The notes beneath the pieces are model-generated. The model had not been told where the DNA came from and searched no databases. It saw nothing but the letters and a program-made list of their open reading frames with translations. DNA of 31,773 nt from an uncultured Succinivibrio sp. (GTDB lineage Bacteria; Pseudomonadota; Gammaproteobacteria; Enterobacterales; Succinivibrionaceae), in contig CAKQDA010000020.1 of the NCBI GenBank assembly GCA_934218695.1, positions 1 to 31,773 of the forward strand. The letters are read 5' to 3'. Below, piece by piece: positions 16,666 to 25,781 of the stretch. Each line of letters opens with the position of its first letter. The stretch's first letter is position 1. A program made the position numbers and the translations under genes.

Positions 16666-17333
16666 GCGTCAGCCTTGTATCCGATACCTCTTACAGTCTG
16701 TATGACATTCTCAAGTTCTCCTAATTTTGATCTCAGAGCCCTGATGTGAACGTCAACAGTTCTGTTTTCACCATCATAATCAATTCCCCAGATAAGATTT
16801 AACAGTTCATCTCTGCTGTAAACACGACCCGGATGTTTAATCAGTAAAAGCAGAAGCTCAAATTCCTTTAGTGACAAGTCAAGTTTTCTGTCATCAGCAG
16901 AAACTGAGTGCTTTACCTCGTTGATAACGATCTTGCCAAACTTCACCTCACCCTTTTCATCGCTGCCGTCTCTAGAACGACGTAAAATGGCTTTGATTCT
17001 AGCAACCATTTCCATAACAGAAAAAGGCTTGGTCATGTAGTCATCCGCACCTAAATCCAGGGCTTTGATTTTTTCATACTCAGCACCGCGTGCTGTAGCC
17101 ATGATCACAGGAAGTTTTGCTGTCTTGGGATTTGCCCTTAACTTTTTGAGAACATCAACACCACTCATATCTGGCAACATTACATCTAGAACTACAAGCT
17201 CAGGTAGTTCTTTTGCTATTGCTTGAAAAAAGCTTTGGGCATCGGCAAAGCCTTCTGCCTTAAAATTCATTGAATTGAGTGTATAAAGCTCAAGTTCTCT
17301 AATATCAGCATCATCTTCAAGACAGTAAATCAT
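16662..17333 (-). CDS. phoB: phosphate regulon response regulator PhoB
   Basis: PhoB is an OmpR-type transcription factor activated by PhoR that binds Pho boxes. The 223-residue protein has an N-terminal receiver domain with acidic pair D7-D8, phospho-acceptor D50 (VVLDVMLPDMSG) and the K of YMTKPFS, and a C-terminal winged helix (LSLKEFELLLLLIKHPGRVYSRDELLNLIW, ending VDVHIRALRSKLG and VRGIGYKA). It lies seven bases after the phoU stop and overlaps phoR by four, inside the pst operon. In E. coli phoBR is a separate unit, so here the regulator would be under direct positive feedback from the pstS promoter. Confidence 0.92.
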   Translation of the reverse strand: MIYCLEDDADIRELELYTLNSMNFKAEGFADAQSFFQAIAKELPELVVLDVMLPDMSGVDVLKKLRANPKTAKLPVIMATARGAEYEKIKALDLGADDYMTKPFSVMEMVARIKAILRRSRDGSDEKGEVKFGKIVINEVKHSVSADDRKLDLSLKEFELLLLLIKHPGRVYSRDELLNLIWGIDYDGENRTVDVHIRALRSKLGELENVIQTVRGIGYKADA

Positions 17334-17340
17334 AAATATC

Positions 17341-17991
17341 CTACTCCTGGCCTGTTAGTTTGCCTGTAAGCATATATTGAGTGCATCTTGCTACATTGCA
17401 AGAATGATCTCCAATACGCTCTAAGTATTTTGCAATCATTAAAAGATCAAGTGAATAGCTTGCATCATTTTCTGAAGCTTTGATCTCGTGAATTAAAGTA
17501 TCCTTAATGGTATAAAAGTACTTGTCCACTACTGTATCATGCTTTATAACATTTGCAGCTAACGCACCGTCTTTGTTTACAAAAGAATCAATACTCTTCT
17601 TCACCATATCGATAGCTTCTTCACTCATCTTTTCAATAAGTAGAATGTCATCGCCTTTGTAGTTGAAATCAAAGTGAGTGATGATTTCGGCAATGGCAAT
17701 AGCCTGTGTTCCGATACGCTCAACATCAGATACTAATTTTAAGGTAGCTGATACTACTAACATATCGTGAGCTACAGGCTGCTGTCTCAACAGTGTCTTG
17801 ATGCACAGACTCTCGATATCACGTGCTTTGGAATTTAAGTCATAGTCCTTTCTGTAAATGCTCAAAGCCTTCCCTTTATCGTGAGTTTTAAAAGCTTCAA
17901 AAGCATTAGTTAAGCTTTCTTCACATGCTGATGACATTAAAATCAAAGAATTGTTAATCTGTGACATCAGCTCATCCAACTGGAATCTCAT
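17341..17991 (-). CDS. phoU: phosphate signalling protein PhoU
   Basis: PhoU links the Pst transporter to PhoR and represses the regulon when phosphate is plentiful. The 216-residue helical protein consists of two PhoU repeats, each with the metal-binding helix motif: SDVERIGTQAIAIAE (about 88-102) and KYLERIGDHSCNVA (about 187-200). Length is typical. An AGGAG ribosome site precedes the ATG by seven bases. It follows pstB by 28 bases and precedes phoB by seven, consistent with one operon. Confidence 0.93.
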   Translation of the reverse strand: MRFQLDELMSQINNSLILMSSACEESLTNAFEAFKTHDKGKALSIYRKDYDLNSKARDIESLCIKTLLRQQPVAHDMLVVSATLKLVSDVERIGTQAIAIAEIITHFDFNYKGDDILLIEKMSEEAIDMVKKSIDSFVNKDGALAANVIKHDTVVDKYFYTIKDTLIHEIKASENDASYSLDLLMIAKYLERIGDHSCNVARCTQYMLTGKLTGQE

Positions 17992-18019
17992 TTTTTTACT
18001 CCTATTAAGTCAAATAGCT

Positions 18020-18781
18020 TTAGCCAAATCTTCCGGTTACATAGTCTTCACAGCGCTTGTCCTTTGGTTTTGTGAAGATATTGTCGGTGCTGTCGCACTC
18101 TACAAGATCACCTAACAGGAAGAAGGCTGTTCTGTCTGAAATTCTTAATGCCTGCTGCATATTGTGGGTAACTATCACAATGGTGTATTTCTTTTTAAGC
18201 TCACATGTAAGCTCTTCAATCTTGCCGGTTGATATAGGATCAAGAGCTGAAGTAGGCTCATCCATTAACAGGATCTCAGGTTCTACGGCAAGAGCTCTTG
18301 CAATACAAAGTCTCTGCTGCTGACCGCCTGACAGGCCTAAAGCTGAGGTTTTCAGTCTGTCCTTTACCTCATCAAAAATAGCAGCTTTCTTTAAAGACTT
18401 TTCCACAAGCTCATCTAAGGCAGATTTGTTTCTGATACCATGAATTCTGGGGCCATAGGCAATATTGTCATAGATGGACATGGCAAACGGATTTGGTTTC
18501 TGGAACACCATGCCGATGTCCTTGCGCAGAGCACTGACATTGATTTTGGTGTTTACTAACTCTGTACCCTTAAACTTGATTGAACCGTCAACTCTTAAAC
18601 CTTCAATCAGATCATTCATACGGTTTAATGAGCGTAAAAAGGTAGACTTACCGCATCCTGATGGACCAATAAGCGCAGTGATCTCGTGCTCATTGATATG
18701 CATATTGATGTTATGCAGAGCATGATTTTCACCATAGTAAAGATTAAAGTTTTTTACATCGATAACTGGTGTGGTATTCAT
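18020..18781 (-). CDS. pstB: phosphate ABC transporter ATP-binding protein PstB
   Basis: PstB powers high-affinity phosphate import as a cytoplasmic ATPase dimer bound to PstC and PstA. In the 253-residue protein Walker A is GPSGCGKST (39-47), the Q-loop is MVFQKPNPF (91-99), the signature LSGGQQQR (150-157), Walker B LLMDEP (171-176) and the switch histidine H206 in VTHNMQQ. The MVFQKPNPF and [10 protein letters not shown] segments are diagnostic of PstB among ABC ATPases. It begins two bases after the pstA stop. Confidence 0.96.
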   Translation of the reverse strand: MNTTPVIDVKNFNLYYGENHALHNINMHINEHEITALIGPSGCGKSTFLRSLNRMNDLIEGLRVDGSIKFKGTELVNTKINVSALRKDIGMVFQKPNPFAMSIYDNIAYGPRIHGIRNKSALDELVEKSLKKAAIFDEVKDRLKTSALGLSGGQQQRLCIARALAVEPEILLMDEPTSALDPISTGKIEELTCELKKKYTIVIVTHNMQQALRISDRTAFFLLGDLVECDSTDNIFTKPKDKRCEDYVTGRFG

Positions 18782-18783
18782 TT

Positions 18784-19635
18784 CTAGTACCTTTTATTCT
18801 GAATTCTCTTTGATAACTTGCTGGCGGTGTAATTTATAAGGAGGCTCATGAACAGCATGATGGCAGCAATCACGAAGGCCACATCAAACTCGCCCTGCTC
18901 TTTGGCATAGACATACAGAGCAACGGTAAGAGTTGATCCTGAGGATGACATCGCATCAATAAAACCATTTACCTTGTGGGCAAAACCAGCTGTAAACAGA
19001 AGTGCAGCAGATTCGCCTAACATTCTGCCTATAGCCAGAATACAGCCTGTGACAATACCGTCGATACAGCATGGCAAAACCACTGTTCTTATGGAGTACC
19101 ACTTGTTAGCACCAAGACCGAAGGCTCCCTCTCTGTATGAAACAGGAACTGAGTCAAGACTCTCCTGAGTGGTTCTGATAATGGTAGGCAGGTTCATGAT
19201 GGTAAGTGTTAAAGCACCTGCAAGTAATGAGGTCTTAAGCCCAAAGTACTGACAGAAGATAAGCATTCCCACAAGACCGTAGATAATTGAAGGAATACCG
19301 GCAAGACTTTCAATTGCATACTCGATTGCTCTTTTAACCTTCATGTTCTTTGCATACTCTGACAGGTAAACTGCAGCTCCTACACCTAAAGGCAGCACAA
19401 AGACCAAGGTAGCAATTACGATATAGATGGTGTTTAGAATATCTGGTAACACACCGATGGTATCGTTGATGTAGCTAGGCTTAGTACTTAACAACTGCCA
19501 TGAAACATGAGGAACTGCTCTTATAAAGACATAAAGAATAATGAAAAGAACCACTGTAACGGTAAGTGCTGTAGCCGCATAGGCAAAAGACAACATTACG
19601 TTCTTATAGATATTTCTTCTTAAAGCATTGTTCAT
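18784..19635 (-). CDS. pstA: phosphate ABC transporter permease PstA
   Basis: PstA is one of two integral membrane subunits of the phosphate importer. The 283-residue protein has about six membrane helices, the first at about residues 13-38, and the permease loop typical of Pst[16 protein letters not shown], then [30 protein letters not shown] (the EAA-type coupling region that docks on PstB), and [15 protein letters not shown]. Starts one base after pstC, so translation is coupled. Confidence 0.94.
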   Translation of the reverse strand: MNNALRRNIYKNVMLSFAYAATALTVTVVLFIILYVFIRAVPHVSWQLLSTKPSYINDTIGVLPDILNTIYIVIATLVFVLPLGVGAAVYLSEYAKNMKVKRAIEYAIESLAGIPSIIYGLVGMLIFCQYFGLKTSLLAGALTLTIMNLPTIIRTTQESLDSVPVSYREGAFGLGANKWYSIRTVVLPCCIDGIVTGCILAIGRMLGESAALLFTAGFAHKVNGFIDAMSSSGSTLTVALYVYAKEQGEFDVAFVIAAIMLFMSLLINYTASKLSKRIQNKRY

Positions 19636-19636
19636 A

Positions 19637-20512
19637 TTACTTGCTGCCTCGCTTCTTTAAGACAAGATTTAACAGTGCATTGATTACCATAATGAAGATG
19701 AACAGCACTAAAGCAATTGAGAACAGAGCCTGACGCTGCAGACCTGCTGAATAGGACATCTCTGATGCAACAGCGGTGGTCAGGAATCTTACTGACTCAA
19801 AGATACCTGGCATATTGGCAACGTTACCTGCAACCATCATCACAGCCATAGCTTCACCAATGGCTCTACCTACACCTAAAACCACTGCAACACCAATACC
19901 ACGGCGAGCAGCTGGGACTACAACCTTGTAGACTGTCTCAACCTTATTGGCGCCTAATGCTAATGAACCTAACTCATATTCGTGAGGAACTGCCTCTAAT
20001 GCACCTATTGATACCTTGATAATTGATGGCAGGATCATAATTGAGAGCACCAGTATTGCTGCTAATAATGATGAACCGTCTGCAAGGTTAAAAATATCTT
20101 TGATAGCTGGGACTAAAACCAGCATACCGATAAAACCGAAAACCACTGAAGGAATACCTGCAAGTAAATCCACTACTGATTCAATGAACTGCTTTACCTT
20201 TAAAGGAGCGAATTTTGCCAGGTATACTGAACTGAAGAAACCGATTGGAAGACCTAATAAAATAGCACCAAAAGTACCATAGACAGAGGTCAGGATGAAA
20301 GGCATGATACCGAATTTAGGATCGGCTGCTGTTGATGCCCATTTAGTTCCAAAGATAAAGTCAAAAAAGCCTATTTCATGAATTGCCGGAATTCCTGAAA
20401 TGATTAGATACAGACAGATCACGACCACGAAAACGATGTTCAGGTAACCTAAAACAGTGAACACCCAGGTGGCAATCATGTCAGCGCATTCCTGATGATT
20501 TCTTAACTGCAT
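19637..20512 (-). CDS. pstC: phosphate ABC transporter permease PstC
   Basis: PstC pairs with PstA to form the phosphate channel. The 291-residue protein shows about six helices and the conserved coupling segment ALEAVPHEYELGSLALGANK plus DLLAGIPSVVFGFIG and GRAIGEAMAVMMVAG. It is slightly shorter than E. coli PstC (319). The assigned ATG at 20512 has no clear ribosome site because the preceding sequence is a hairpin (20523-20543); ATG 20479, with AGGA upstream, is an alternative that would remove 11 residues. Confidence 0.93.
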   Translation of the reverse strand: MQLRNHQECADMIATWVFTVLGYLNIVFVVVICLYLIISGIPAIHEIGFFDFIFGTKWASTAADPKFGIMPFILTSVYGTFGAILLGLPIGFFSSVYLAKFAPLKVKQFIESVVDLLAGIPSVVFGFIGMLVLVPAIKDIFNLADGSSLLAAILVLSIMILPSIIKVSIGALEAVPHEYELGSLALGANKVETVYKVVVPAARRGIGVAVVLGVGRAIGEAMAVMMVAGNVANMPGIFESVRFLTTAVASEMSYSAGLQRQALFSIALVLFIFIMVINALLNLVLKKRGSK

Positions 20513-20522
20513 AAAACAATAA

Positions 20523-20543
20523 CTGCAGGATCAGATCCTGCAG
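20523..20543 (-). terminator. attenuator-like hairpin between pstS and pstC
   Basis: CTGCAGGA and TCCTGCAG form a perfect 8-bp stem around a five-base loop, extending to ten pairs if the loop is tightened. On the minus strand it is followed by TTATTGTTTT. It sits in the only sizeable gap of the pst genes, so it likely protects or partly terminates the transcript, raising pstS output over pstC, as known for binding-protein genes of ABC operons. Confidence 0.6.
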
Positions 20544-20561
20544 CTCCATAATGATTACTGA

Positions 20562-21356
20562 TTACTTCTTGGCAGGAACAACACCAGCCTTTACAATTAA
20601 AGGCTTAGCCTCGTCTGACATTGCGTAGTCAATGAAAGCCTGAGCATCCTTTGAAGGCTTGTTTGCCTTGTTCAGAACGAATACGAATGGACGCTGTAGC
20701 TTATAGGTCTTGTCTAAAACTGTTTCCTCTGATGGAACAACACCGTTGAAAGATAGAACCTTGATTGAATCATTTACAGCTGATAAAGAAGCATAACCGA
20801 TTGCATTCTCGTTCTGACCTACAGTGGTAATAACATCACCAGTTGAGGTTAATTCCTGACGATATTTGCATGAATCCTTAGTACCGGTTACAGACTCGAA
20901 ACCATCACGGGTACCTGAACCTGCTTCACGACCGATCAGAACTACAGGTGCATCTGCACCACCCAAATCTTTCCAGTTGGTGATCTTGCCTGTAAATACA
21001 TCTTTAATCTGCTCAGTAGTGATATCAGTTAACTTGTTTGCTTTGTTAACTACAATTACGATACCGTCGTATGCAACATCGATACCCTGTAATTTTTCCT
21101 GTTCCTGATCTTTTAATGCTCTTGAAGATAGACCGATATCAGCACGACCTTCCAAAGCTGCAGTGATACCAGCACCTGAACCAGTTGGATTGTAGGTAAC
21201 ATCGATTCCATTACCTTCGAATGACTCAATCAGAATACCCATTACTTTTTCCATTGAAGTTGAACCATCAGTAATCACAGCGCCAGCATTGGCTGATGCA
21301 GAAAAACCTAATACGCAACCACAAACTGCTGATAACAATGTCTTGTTAAATTTCAT
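20562..21356 (-). CDS. pstS: phosphate-binding periplasmic protein PstS
   Basis: PstS captures phosphate in the periplasm and delivers it to PstCA. The 264-residue precursor has a signal peptide (residues 1-24, cleavage likely after ANA), then DGSTSM (30-35), TGSGAG (58-63) and GREAGSGTRDGFE (142-154), the phosphate-contacting loops of the PBP-like PstS group. It belongs to the shorter PstS type (about 270 residues) rather than E. coli PstS (346). No lipobox is seen. GGAG lies eight bases before the ATG. First gene of the seven-gene operon. Confidence 0.93.
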   Translation of the reverse strand: MKFNKTLLSAVCGCVLGFSASANAGAVITDGSTSMEKVMGILIESFEGNGIDVTYNPTGSGAGITAALEGRADIGLSSRALKDQEQEKLQGIDVAYDGIVIVVNKANKLTDITTEQIKDVFTGKITNWKDLGGADAPVVLIGREAGSGTRDGFESVTGTKDSCKYRQELTSTGDVITTVGQNENAIGYASLSAVNDSIKVLSFNGVVPSEETVLDKTYKLQRPFVFVLNKANKPSKDAQAFIDYAMSDEAKPLIVKAGVVPAKK

Positions 21357-21386
21357 TTTAAAATCTCCATATCAATCGACATGATT

Positions 21387-21430
21387 AAGATACAAAGACT
21401 TTGTTAACTTACTAATGTGCAATTGTTAAG
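21387..21430 (-). promoter_or_regulatory. candidate Pho box and -10 of the pstS promoter
   Basis: On the minus strand TTAACA recurs at 22-bp distance with ACATTA midway, i.e. three 11-bp-phased elements (CTTAACA, CACATTA, GTTAACA) like the direct repeats bound by PhoB/PhoP. Nine bases after the last element comes TATCTT (21392-21387), a possible -10; this spacing matches the E. coli pstS arrangement, where PhoB replaces the -35. The element sequence itself deviates from CTGTCAT, hence moderate confidence. Confidence 0.45.
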
Positions 21431-21764
21431 ATTTGGTAAATAGAGTAAAGGAGCATTGCCAAGCGGTTTTATTAGTTTTTTAACATAAATTGTTAAGTGC
21501 AAAAGAAAGGATTTATTGCTTTTCTGGAAATATCTTCTTACATAAACTGCTATACAGGTGCTGAAAAGGTGAAAAATTACAGGAAGTTGAAATTTACAGT
21601 AAAAGTTATGTACAGAGCTTAGAGCTCAACAGCTAAGTCAGATTGCTCTTAGTTTAATCTGATAATTATAAATTCATTTATTGTTTGGAATATTGGACTG
21701 TTGTCTTACAGAGATTTTTTCTTAAAAAATGAGTTTGGCCTATGTTTTCAGCATAGAAGTTAGG

Positions 21765-21788
21765 ATAAAAATTGAACACAATTTTTAT
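21765..21788. promoter_or_regulatory. 24-bp perfect palindrome
   Basis: ATAAAAATTG and CAATTTTTAT are perfect 10-bp arms around AACA. It lies about 50 bp upstream of the tiny katG-like ORF and just before TATATT (21791-21796), so it may be the operator of that former or present transcript. Confidence 0.45.
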
Positions 21789-21838
21789 GTTATATTCCTG
21801 GTAGTTCCTTGTCTCTGACTTTTAAAAGGAGAAATAAA

Positions 21839-21960
21839 ATGGACAATTCAAAATACAACGAAACCACAGGGAAATGCTCTGTTACAGACAACTGGTGTTG
21901 AATAATACACAATTGGCTGTTATCAGATCTGCAGTTAATGACCGATGACAGTGTTAATTA
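21839..21960 (+). pseudogene. probable remnant of a catalase-peroxidase (katG) N-terminus
   Basis: ATG 21839, preceded by an AAAGGAG ribosome site, opens a 20-codon ORF starting MDNSKYNETTGKC and ending at TGA 21899. The N-x-T-x-G-K-C pattern is the usual KatG N-terminus (...TTGKCPVMHGG). Past the stop, the same frame reads LMTDDSVNY then a stop then VLF, faintly like KatG PMGEDFNYAEEF. I infer a decayed gene with internal deletion. Alternatively it is a real 20-residue peptide with two cysteines, kept with its promoter and terminator. The evidence is short. Confidence 0.35.
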
Positions 21961-21987
21961 CTGAGTTTTATTCATAATCCAACATTA

Positions 21988-22010
21988 GGAGCAGGACGAT
22001 AACCTGCTCC
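21988..22010 (+). terminator. hairpin downstream of the katG-like ORF
   Basis: GGAGCAGG and CCTGCTCC form a perfect 8-bp GC-rich stem with a 7-base loop, followed by TTTCACATTT. It probably ends the plus-strand transcript, implying the locus once had, or still has, a transcription unit here. Confidence 0.55.
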
Positions 22011-22127
22011 TTTCACATTTGAAAGATATATTCCAAGTTAAGCCCCCGTCTGAAGACATCTGTGTAACCTTATCTGAATTAGTCTTCACAGAATTATTCT
22101 TCTCTGGTTTAGAGTTACAGCATATGC

Positions 22128-24305
22128 TCAAGGCTCACCGTATGTCATCTGACCGCCCTTTATTTTTATAAAGGATACATCAGACAGAGCTTCGTTACCC
22201 TGAATATCTGACATTGAGAACATATAGGCATAGGTACCGTCAGGCAGGTCTGAATCCTCAAGTGACCAGTTAGAACTTAAAGTAAAGCTGTCAGTCTCAA
22301 CCTCACTTGTATCATCCTCACTGTCAGCCATTTTCTGCATTAAGGTTGTGATCCTGTCACCAGGTTTCAGTTTGATTAAATTCTTGTCAGGCATACCTGC
22401 ACTGGTTATACGGCGCGCTCCTAATACCACATATTTACTCTGTTTGAAGTCATACAGAGCCTCAATGACAGAGCGGACTCCATTTAAAATCACTGGAATT
22501 GAGTAGTAGTTGTAATTTTCAAGATCTGCAGTAGTTTCAAGATACACAAGATGACCGTCTAAAGTCGGCCAGTTACCGTTGAAATTATCCCTGAAGATAC
22601 CGTTATCCCAGTCCTGAAACATATCAATATCGTCACCGAAAACTGTAACGTCATTTTTATCGTTGAGTGTTGCAAGATAAAAACGCACCGAATCTATATA
22701 CTTTAAAGATTTGTCATCAAGAGTCATTTCAAGGGCAGGAGTGCCGTCGTCTCTGGTAACTACCTCCACCTTTGTATCCTCAAGTGAGCTTATATCCATC
22801 TTCTGCATTGGAGCTATAGATTCTGAGATTAGGGTTACATTGTTTTCAACAAGCCCCTGAATAAAGGAAATCGGATCCTGATCTTTTCCAGGTTTTTCAT
22901 TTAACAGCGACTGCAGAGCTGTATTGACACTGTGGTTTACAGTATTTGCAATAAAATCTACTGCACCACCAGAACTACTGTGCTCTGGCTTTTCTGATGA
23001 ATCGGACTCAGAAGGTTCTGAACTTACATGAGACTCAGGCTGTGAGGTTGAAGACAGTTCTGAAGAAGCGGCATCATCACCTTCGCTTGTGATAGCTTCA
23101 AGCATTGAGTTTGCGGTATTTCCGTCAATAAAACCGTGCTGAAGACCGTAGGTCAGGATAAAGGAATTTACAAGACCGTTTTCAACCATCATGGCGTAAC
23201 TGTCCTCATCAGAGTCAAATGGATAGTAGCATGACAGTCCAGATGCTTGATGAGCAGGTCCGCTTACCTGATATAAAACAGCTTCTTTGAGGTACTGTTG
23301 CATTTTTCCTGCAGCAGGATGTCTCTCTTTAGATGCGTCAGAAACTTTAGAAATAAAGTCTCCCATATCCACCATGTTGGAGTAACCTGAGGACTTTGAA
23401 TTTGAGAAATTCTCTGATCGTGTTGCAGCTCTACCGATTGTGGCATAGAAGGAGTCATTTTCTGAAGCCTGCATCAGAGCGTACATACCAAAGATATTCC
23501 AGGCTTTGATCATTGGACTGATTTTACTCAAATCGATTAGAGACAGGGTTGCTGTCTGTTCTGTCTCCTCATCCTCACAGCCCCTGTAATAGGCATCACA
23601 GATACTCTTACCTAACTGAACGGCACTCTGTGATGTATTCTCTGCAAGAGCATTTAACCACAGGGTATACTGCCAGCCGTTACCAGGTTCTACCTCCTGA
23701 GAAGCTACAAAATAATGTCCATAGGGTTCAATGCTTGCTGCCGTATCCACAGTAGCCATAAGACAGGTGTCAAATCCTATAAGTTCAAAAGGTTTTACTG
23801 CAGGGGCGTCACCGTAAACTGAGGAGAGGGCATTTCTTAATTCTGACAGTGAAATCGAATCAAAACTGTAATTCTCGTCATTGGCAAAACCGAACACACT
23901 GCCACCTCCATGATCCCAGAAGAGCAGAACATTGTGATCTGACGAATAGTTCTTTTGACAGAAATTTAAAAAGTTATACAGGGTTCTGCCATCTCCCATG
24001 TTGGCCTGCGGTAATTCCTCAATTAAATTAAGCTCTCCGTCCCTGACCATAAAACGGGAGATTTTTTTTGAGGATATGCCAAAGTTCTGCCATTTGTTTG
24101 CACCTCCTGTCTGAATGATCACGGTCACCTCATCTGAAGGAGAGGCATCTATCATTTCACTGATATCTGCAGTGGCAGCACCATAATTGCTCTCAAGATC
24201 ACTGCCACACATATAAACAAACACAGACCAGGAATCTGCCATTGCACTAAATGGTGTGCACACAAGCGCAACAGCTATACAGACATAAGACAGTAAAGTT
24301 CGCAT
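22128..24305 (-). CDS. secreted clostripain-family (C11) cysteine peptidase
   Basis: C11 peptidases are caspase-fold (clan CD) enzymes that usually cut after Arg or Lys. The 725-residue protein has a signal peptide (about 1-23, ...SAMA), the WSVFVYMCGSDLES strand, catalytic His132 in FWDHGGG and Cys181 in GFDTCLMA, then a Ser/Glu-rich linker (about residues 415-450) and a C-terminal region of about 270 residues I do not recognise. I chose ATG 24305 (AGGTGG four bases upstream) over an in-frame TTG at 24323. Last gene of the lemA operon, about 50 bases after the TPR gene. Secretion plus TPR partner suggest envelope-located processing; substrate unknown. Confidence 0.85.
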   Translation of the reverse strand: MRTLLSYVCIAVALVCTPFSAMADSWSVFVYMCGSDLESNYGAATADISEMIDASPSDEVTVIIQTGGANKWQNFGISSKKISRFMVRDGELNLIEELPQANMGDGRTLYNFLNFCQKNYSSDHNVLLFWDHGGGSVFGFANDENYSFDSISLSELRNALSSVYGDAPAVKPFELIGFDTCLMATVDTAASIEPYGHYFVASQEVEPGNGWQYTLWLNALAENTSQSAVQLGKSICDAYYRGCEDEETEQTATLSLIDLSKISPMIKAWNIFGMYALMQASENDSFYATIGRAATRSENFSNSKSSGYSNMVDMGDFISKVSDASKERHPAAGKMQQYLKEAVLYQVSGPAHQASGLSCYYPFDSDEDSYAMMVENGLVNSFILTYGLQHGFIDGNTANSMLEAITSEGDDAASSELSSTSQPESHVSSEPSESDSSEKPEHSSSGGAVDFIANTVNHSVNTALQSLLNEKPGKDQDPISFIQGLVENNVTLISESIAPMQKMDISSLEDTKVEVVTRDDGTPALEMTLDDKSLKYIDSVRFYLATLNDKNDVTVFGDDIDMFQDWDNGIFRDNFNGNWPTLDGHLVYLETTADLENYNYYSIPVILNGVRSVIEALYDFKQSKYVVLGARRITSAGMPDKNLIKLKPGDRITTLMQKMADSEDDTSEVETDSFTLSSNWSLEDSDLPDGTYAYMFSMSDIQGNEALSDVSFIKIKGGQMTYGEP

Positions 24306-24358
24306 ATGACCACCTGTATCCAAAATATCCTAAAACAGGAATAAATCCTTAATCTCTG

Positions 24359-25735
24359 CTATTCCATGAGTTTTAACAGCTCGTCATGTCGGGCCTTGTC
24401 TCTTTGCATAGAAACATTAAAAGCCCCTAACTGACTGCTCTGAACCTTTTGAACAGTACTGCCGTCTGATGAAAGTAAAACATCCACATTGTTGTCTATT
24501 ACTGTTGGAATATAGTCAAACAGACAGGCGGCGCTGTTCATTTTCCATTCACCGAAAGCAAGTAAAAACACAGGAGAGCTGTCTTCAGTTTCAAGAGTAA
24601 AGAACTTGTCTGACATAAAGTCCTTTGCTTTTTTAAGAGCCGCCTCATCATCATTTACGACAATATCACAGGCACATCTGTACATTGAAAGCAGAACATC
24701 ATGAGACTGCTGAGATCTTTCTCCATAGGCTCTGTCGTAAATGCCAAGAGCATCAGCAAAAGTATCCATAGCTTTGGCATACTGGCCGCAGGAGTGTTCA
24801 AACAGGCCCTTTTCATTGAGCACCGAGGCCATTGCAGGATGCTCTTTACCATATGCTGAAGAGGCAACAGAAACAGCCTTCTCTATATATGAGCTTGCCT
24901 CATCCGTGTTATTCTGTCTTTGGGCGCATACACTCAGGCTTTTTAAGACACTGATAACGGTACTGGCATTGCCTGACTGGTTTTCTGACAGCTCAAGAGC
25001 TTTTGAAAACAGTTTCTGGGCGCTGGCATAATCTTTCTTTTCAAAAGCAATCGAAGCTTTGTTCTGGAAGAAGCTAGGCTCTTCAATTCCCAGCTTTTCA
25101 TAGATTTTTTCACTTTCACCGATTGCATCTTCAGCCTTTTCAATGTCACCGGATCTAAGATATGAAAGGCTCAGTGCAGACAGAGATGAAGCCACCTTCT
25201 GACTGTTTTCCCCTGCGGTTGTGCGTCTTATATCAAGAGACTGCAAGCCATATTTCACAGCCTCGTCATGTCTGTTAAGAGCTGAGCAGATCCCCACCAT
25301 GAGCTGACTTATATCTGAAAGTTCCTCATCCTTCTCGTTCCCTTTAAAATACGAAAGAGCCTTTCGTCCTGTTTCATATGCTTCTTCATAGTCTCCTAAA
25401 AAAAACAGTGCTCCTGCTTTAAGTTCATTCAAACGGGGCAGCCAGTATTTATCCTGTTTCTTTTCAGCTGTTTTTAAGGCTTCCTCAAGAAGGGCAAACG
25501 CATCACTTTTGTCATCAGAATATTCCATCAGAAATGAGGCTTCATCGTAGATATACTGCAGATTGTCTTTATCAGTCTCTCTTCTCTGAGCTAAAGCCTC
25601 ATAGGCGCCGTTCAAATCATTGCTGCTCAACTTTTGCTCATAAGTGGCGTACAGTAAGGCAGCGTCATCGGATGCATTAGCAAAACCGGCACTTAATGAA
25701 AGAACCAGTGAAAGTAAAATTCTGTTAAATTTCAT
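24359..25735 (-). CDS. secreted tetratricopeptide-repeat protein
   Basis: A 458-residue protein with a signal peptide (MKFNRILLSLVLSLSAGFANA) followed by TPR helices across most of its length. Several repeats are the longer kinesin-light-chain type with a G-x-x-H/S pattern, e.g. around EAVKYGLQSLDIRR, SYIEKAVSVASSAYGKEHPAMA and TFADALGIYDRAYGE. TPR arrays bind partner proteins; here a scaffold for the C11 peptidase or the TPM/LemA pair is a plausible inference. ATG 25735 has GGGAG five bases upstream and starts at the signal peptide; a longer in-frame reading to 25870 only shadows the end of the TPM gene. The roughly 65-residue tail after the last repeat is unassigned. Confidence 0.8.
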   Translation of the reverse strand: MKFNRILLSLVLSLSAGFANASDDAALLYATYEQKLSSNDLNGAYEALAQRRETDKDNLQYIYDEASFLMEYSDDKSDAFALLEEALKTAEKKQDKYWLPRLNELKAGALFFLGDYEEAYETGRKALSYFKGNEKDEELSDISQLMVGICSALNRHDEAVKYGLQSLDIRRTTAGENSQKVASSLSALSLSYLRSGDIEKAEDAIGESEKIYEKLGIEEPSFFQNKASIAFEKKDYASAQKLFSKALELSENQSGNASTVISVLKSLSVCAQRQNNTDEASSYIEKAVSVASSAYGKEHPAMASVLNEKGLFEHSCGQYAKAMDTFADALGIYDRAYGERSQQSHDVLLSMYRCACDIVVNDDEAALKKAKDFMSDKFFTLETEDSSPVFLLAFGEWKMNSAACLFDYIPTVIDNNVDVLLSSDGSTVQKVQSSQLGAFNVSMQRDKARHDELLKLME

Positions 25736-25781
25736 ATAAACTCCCAGAGTTTGTGTTTTATTTCTCTGTATGACAAATGTC

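Larger units (their letters stand above)
21357..22127. other. long intergenic region between pstS and the C11 peptidase gene
   Basis: Contains the pstS promoter with a candidate Pho box, a 7-bp-armed inverted repeat (TCAGATT/AATCTGA, 21638-21662), a 24-bp palindrome (21765-21788), a tiny ORF resembling the KatG N-terminus (21839-21901) and a hairpin (21988-22010). No complete gene is seen. The stretch 22021-22127 shows nothing I can name. Confidence 0.5.
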
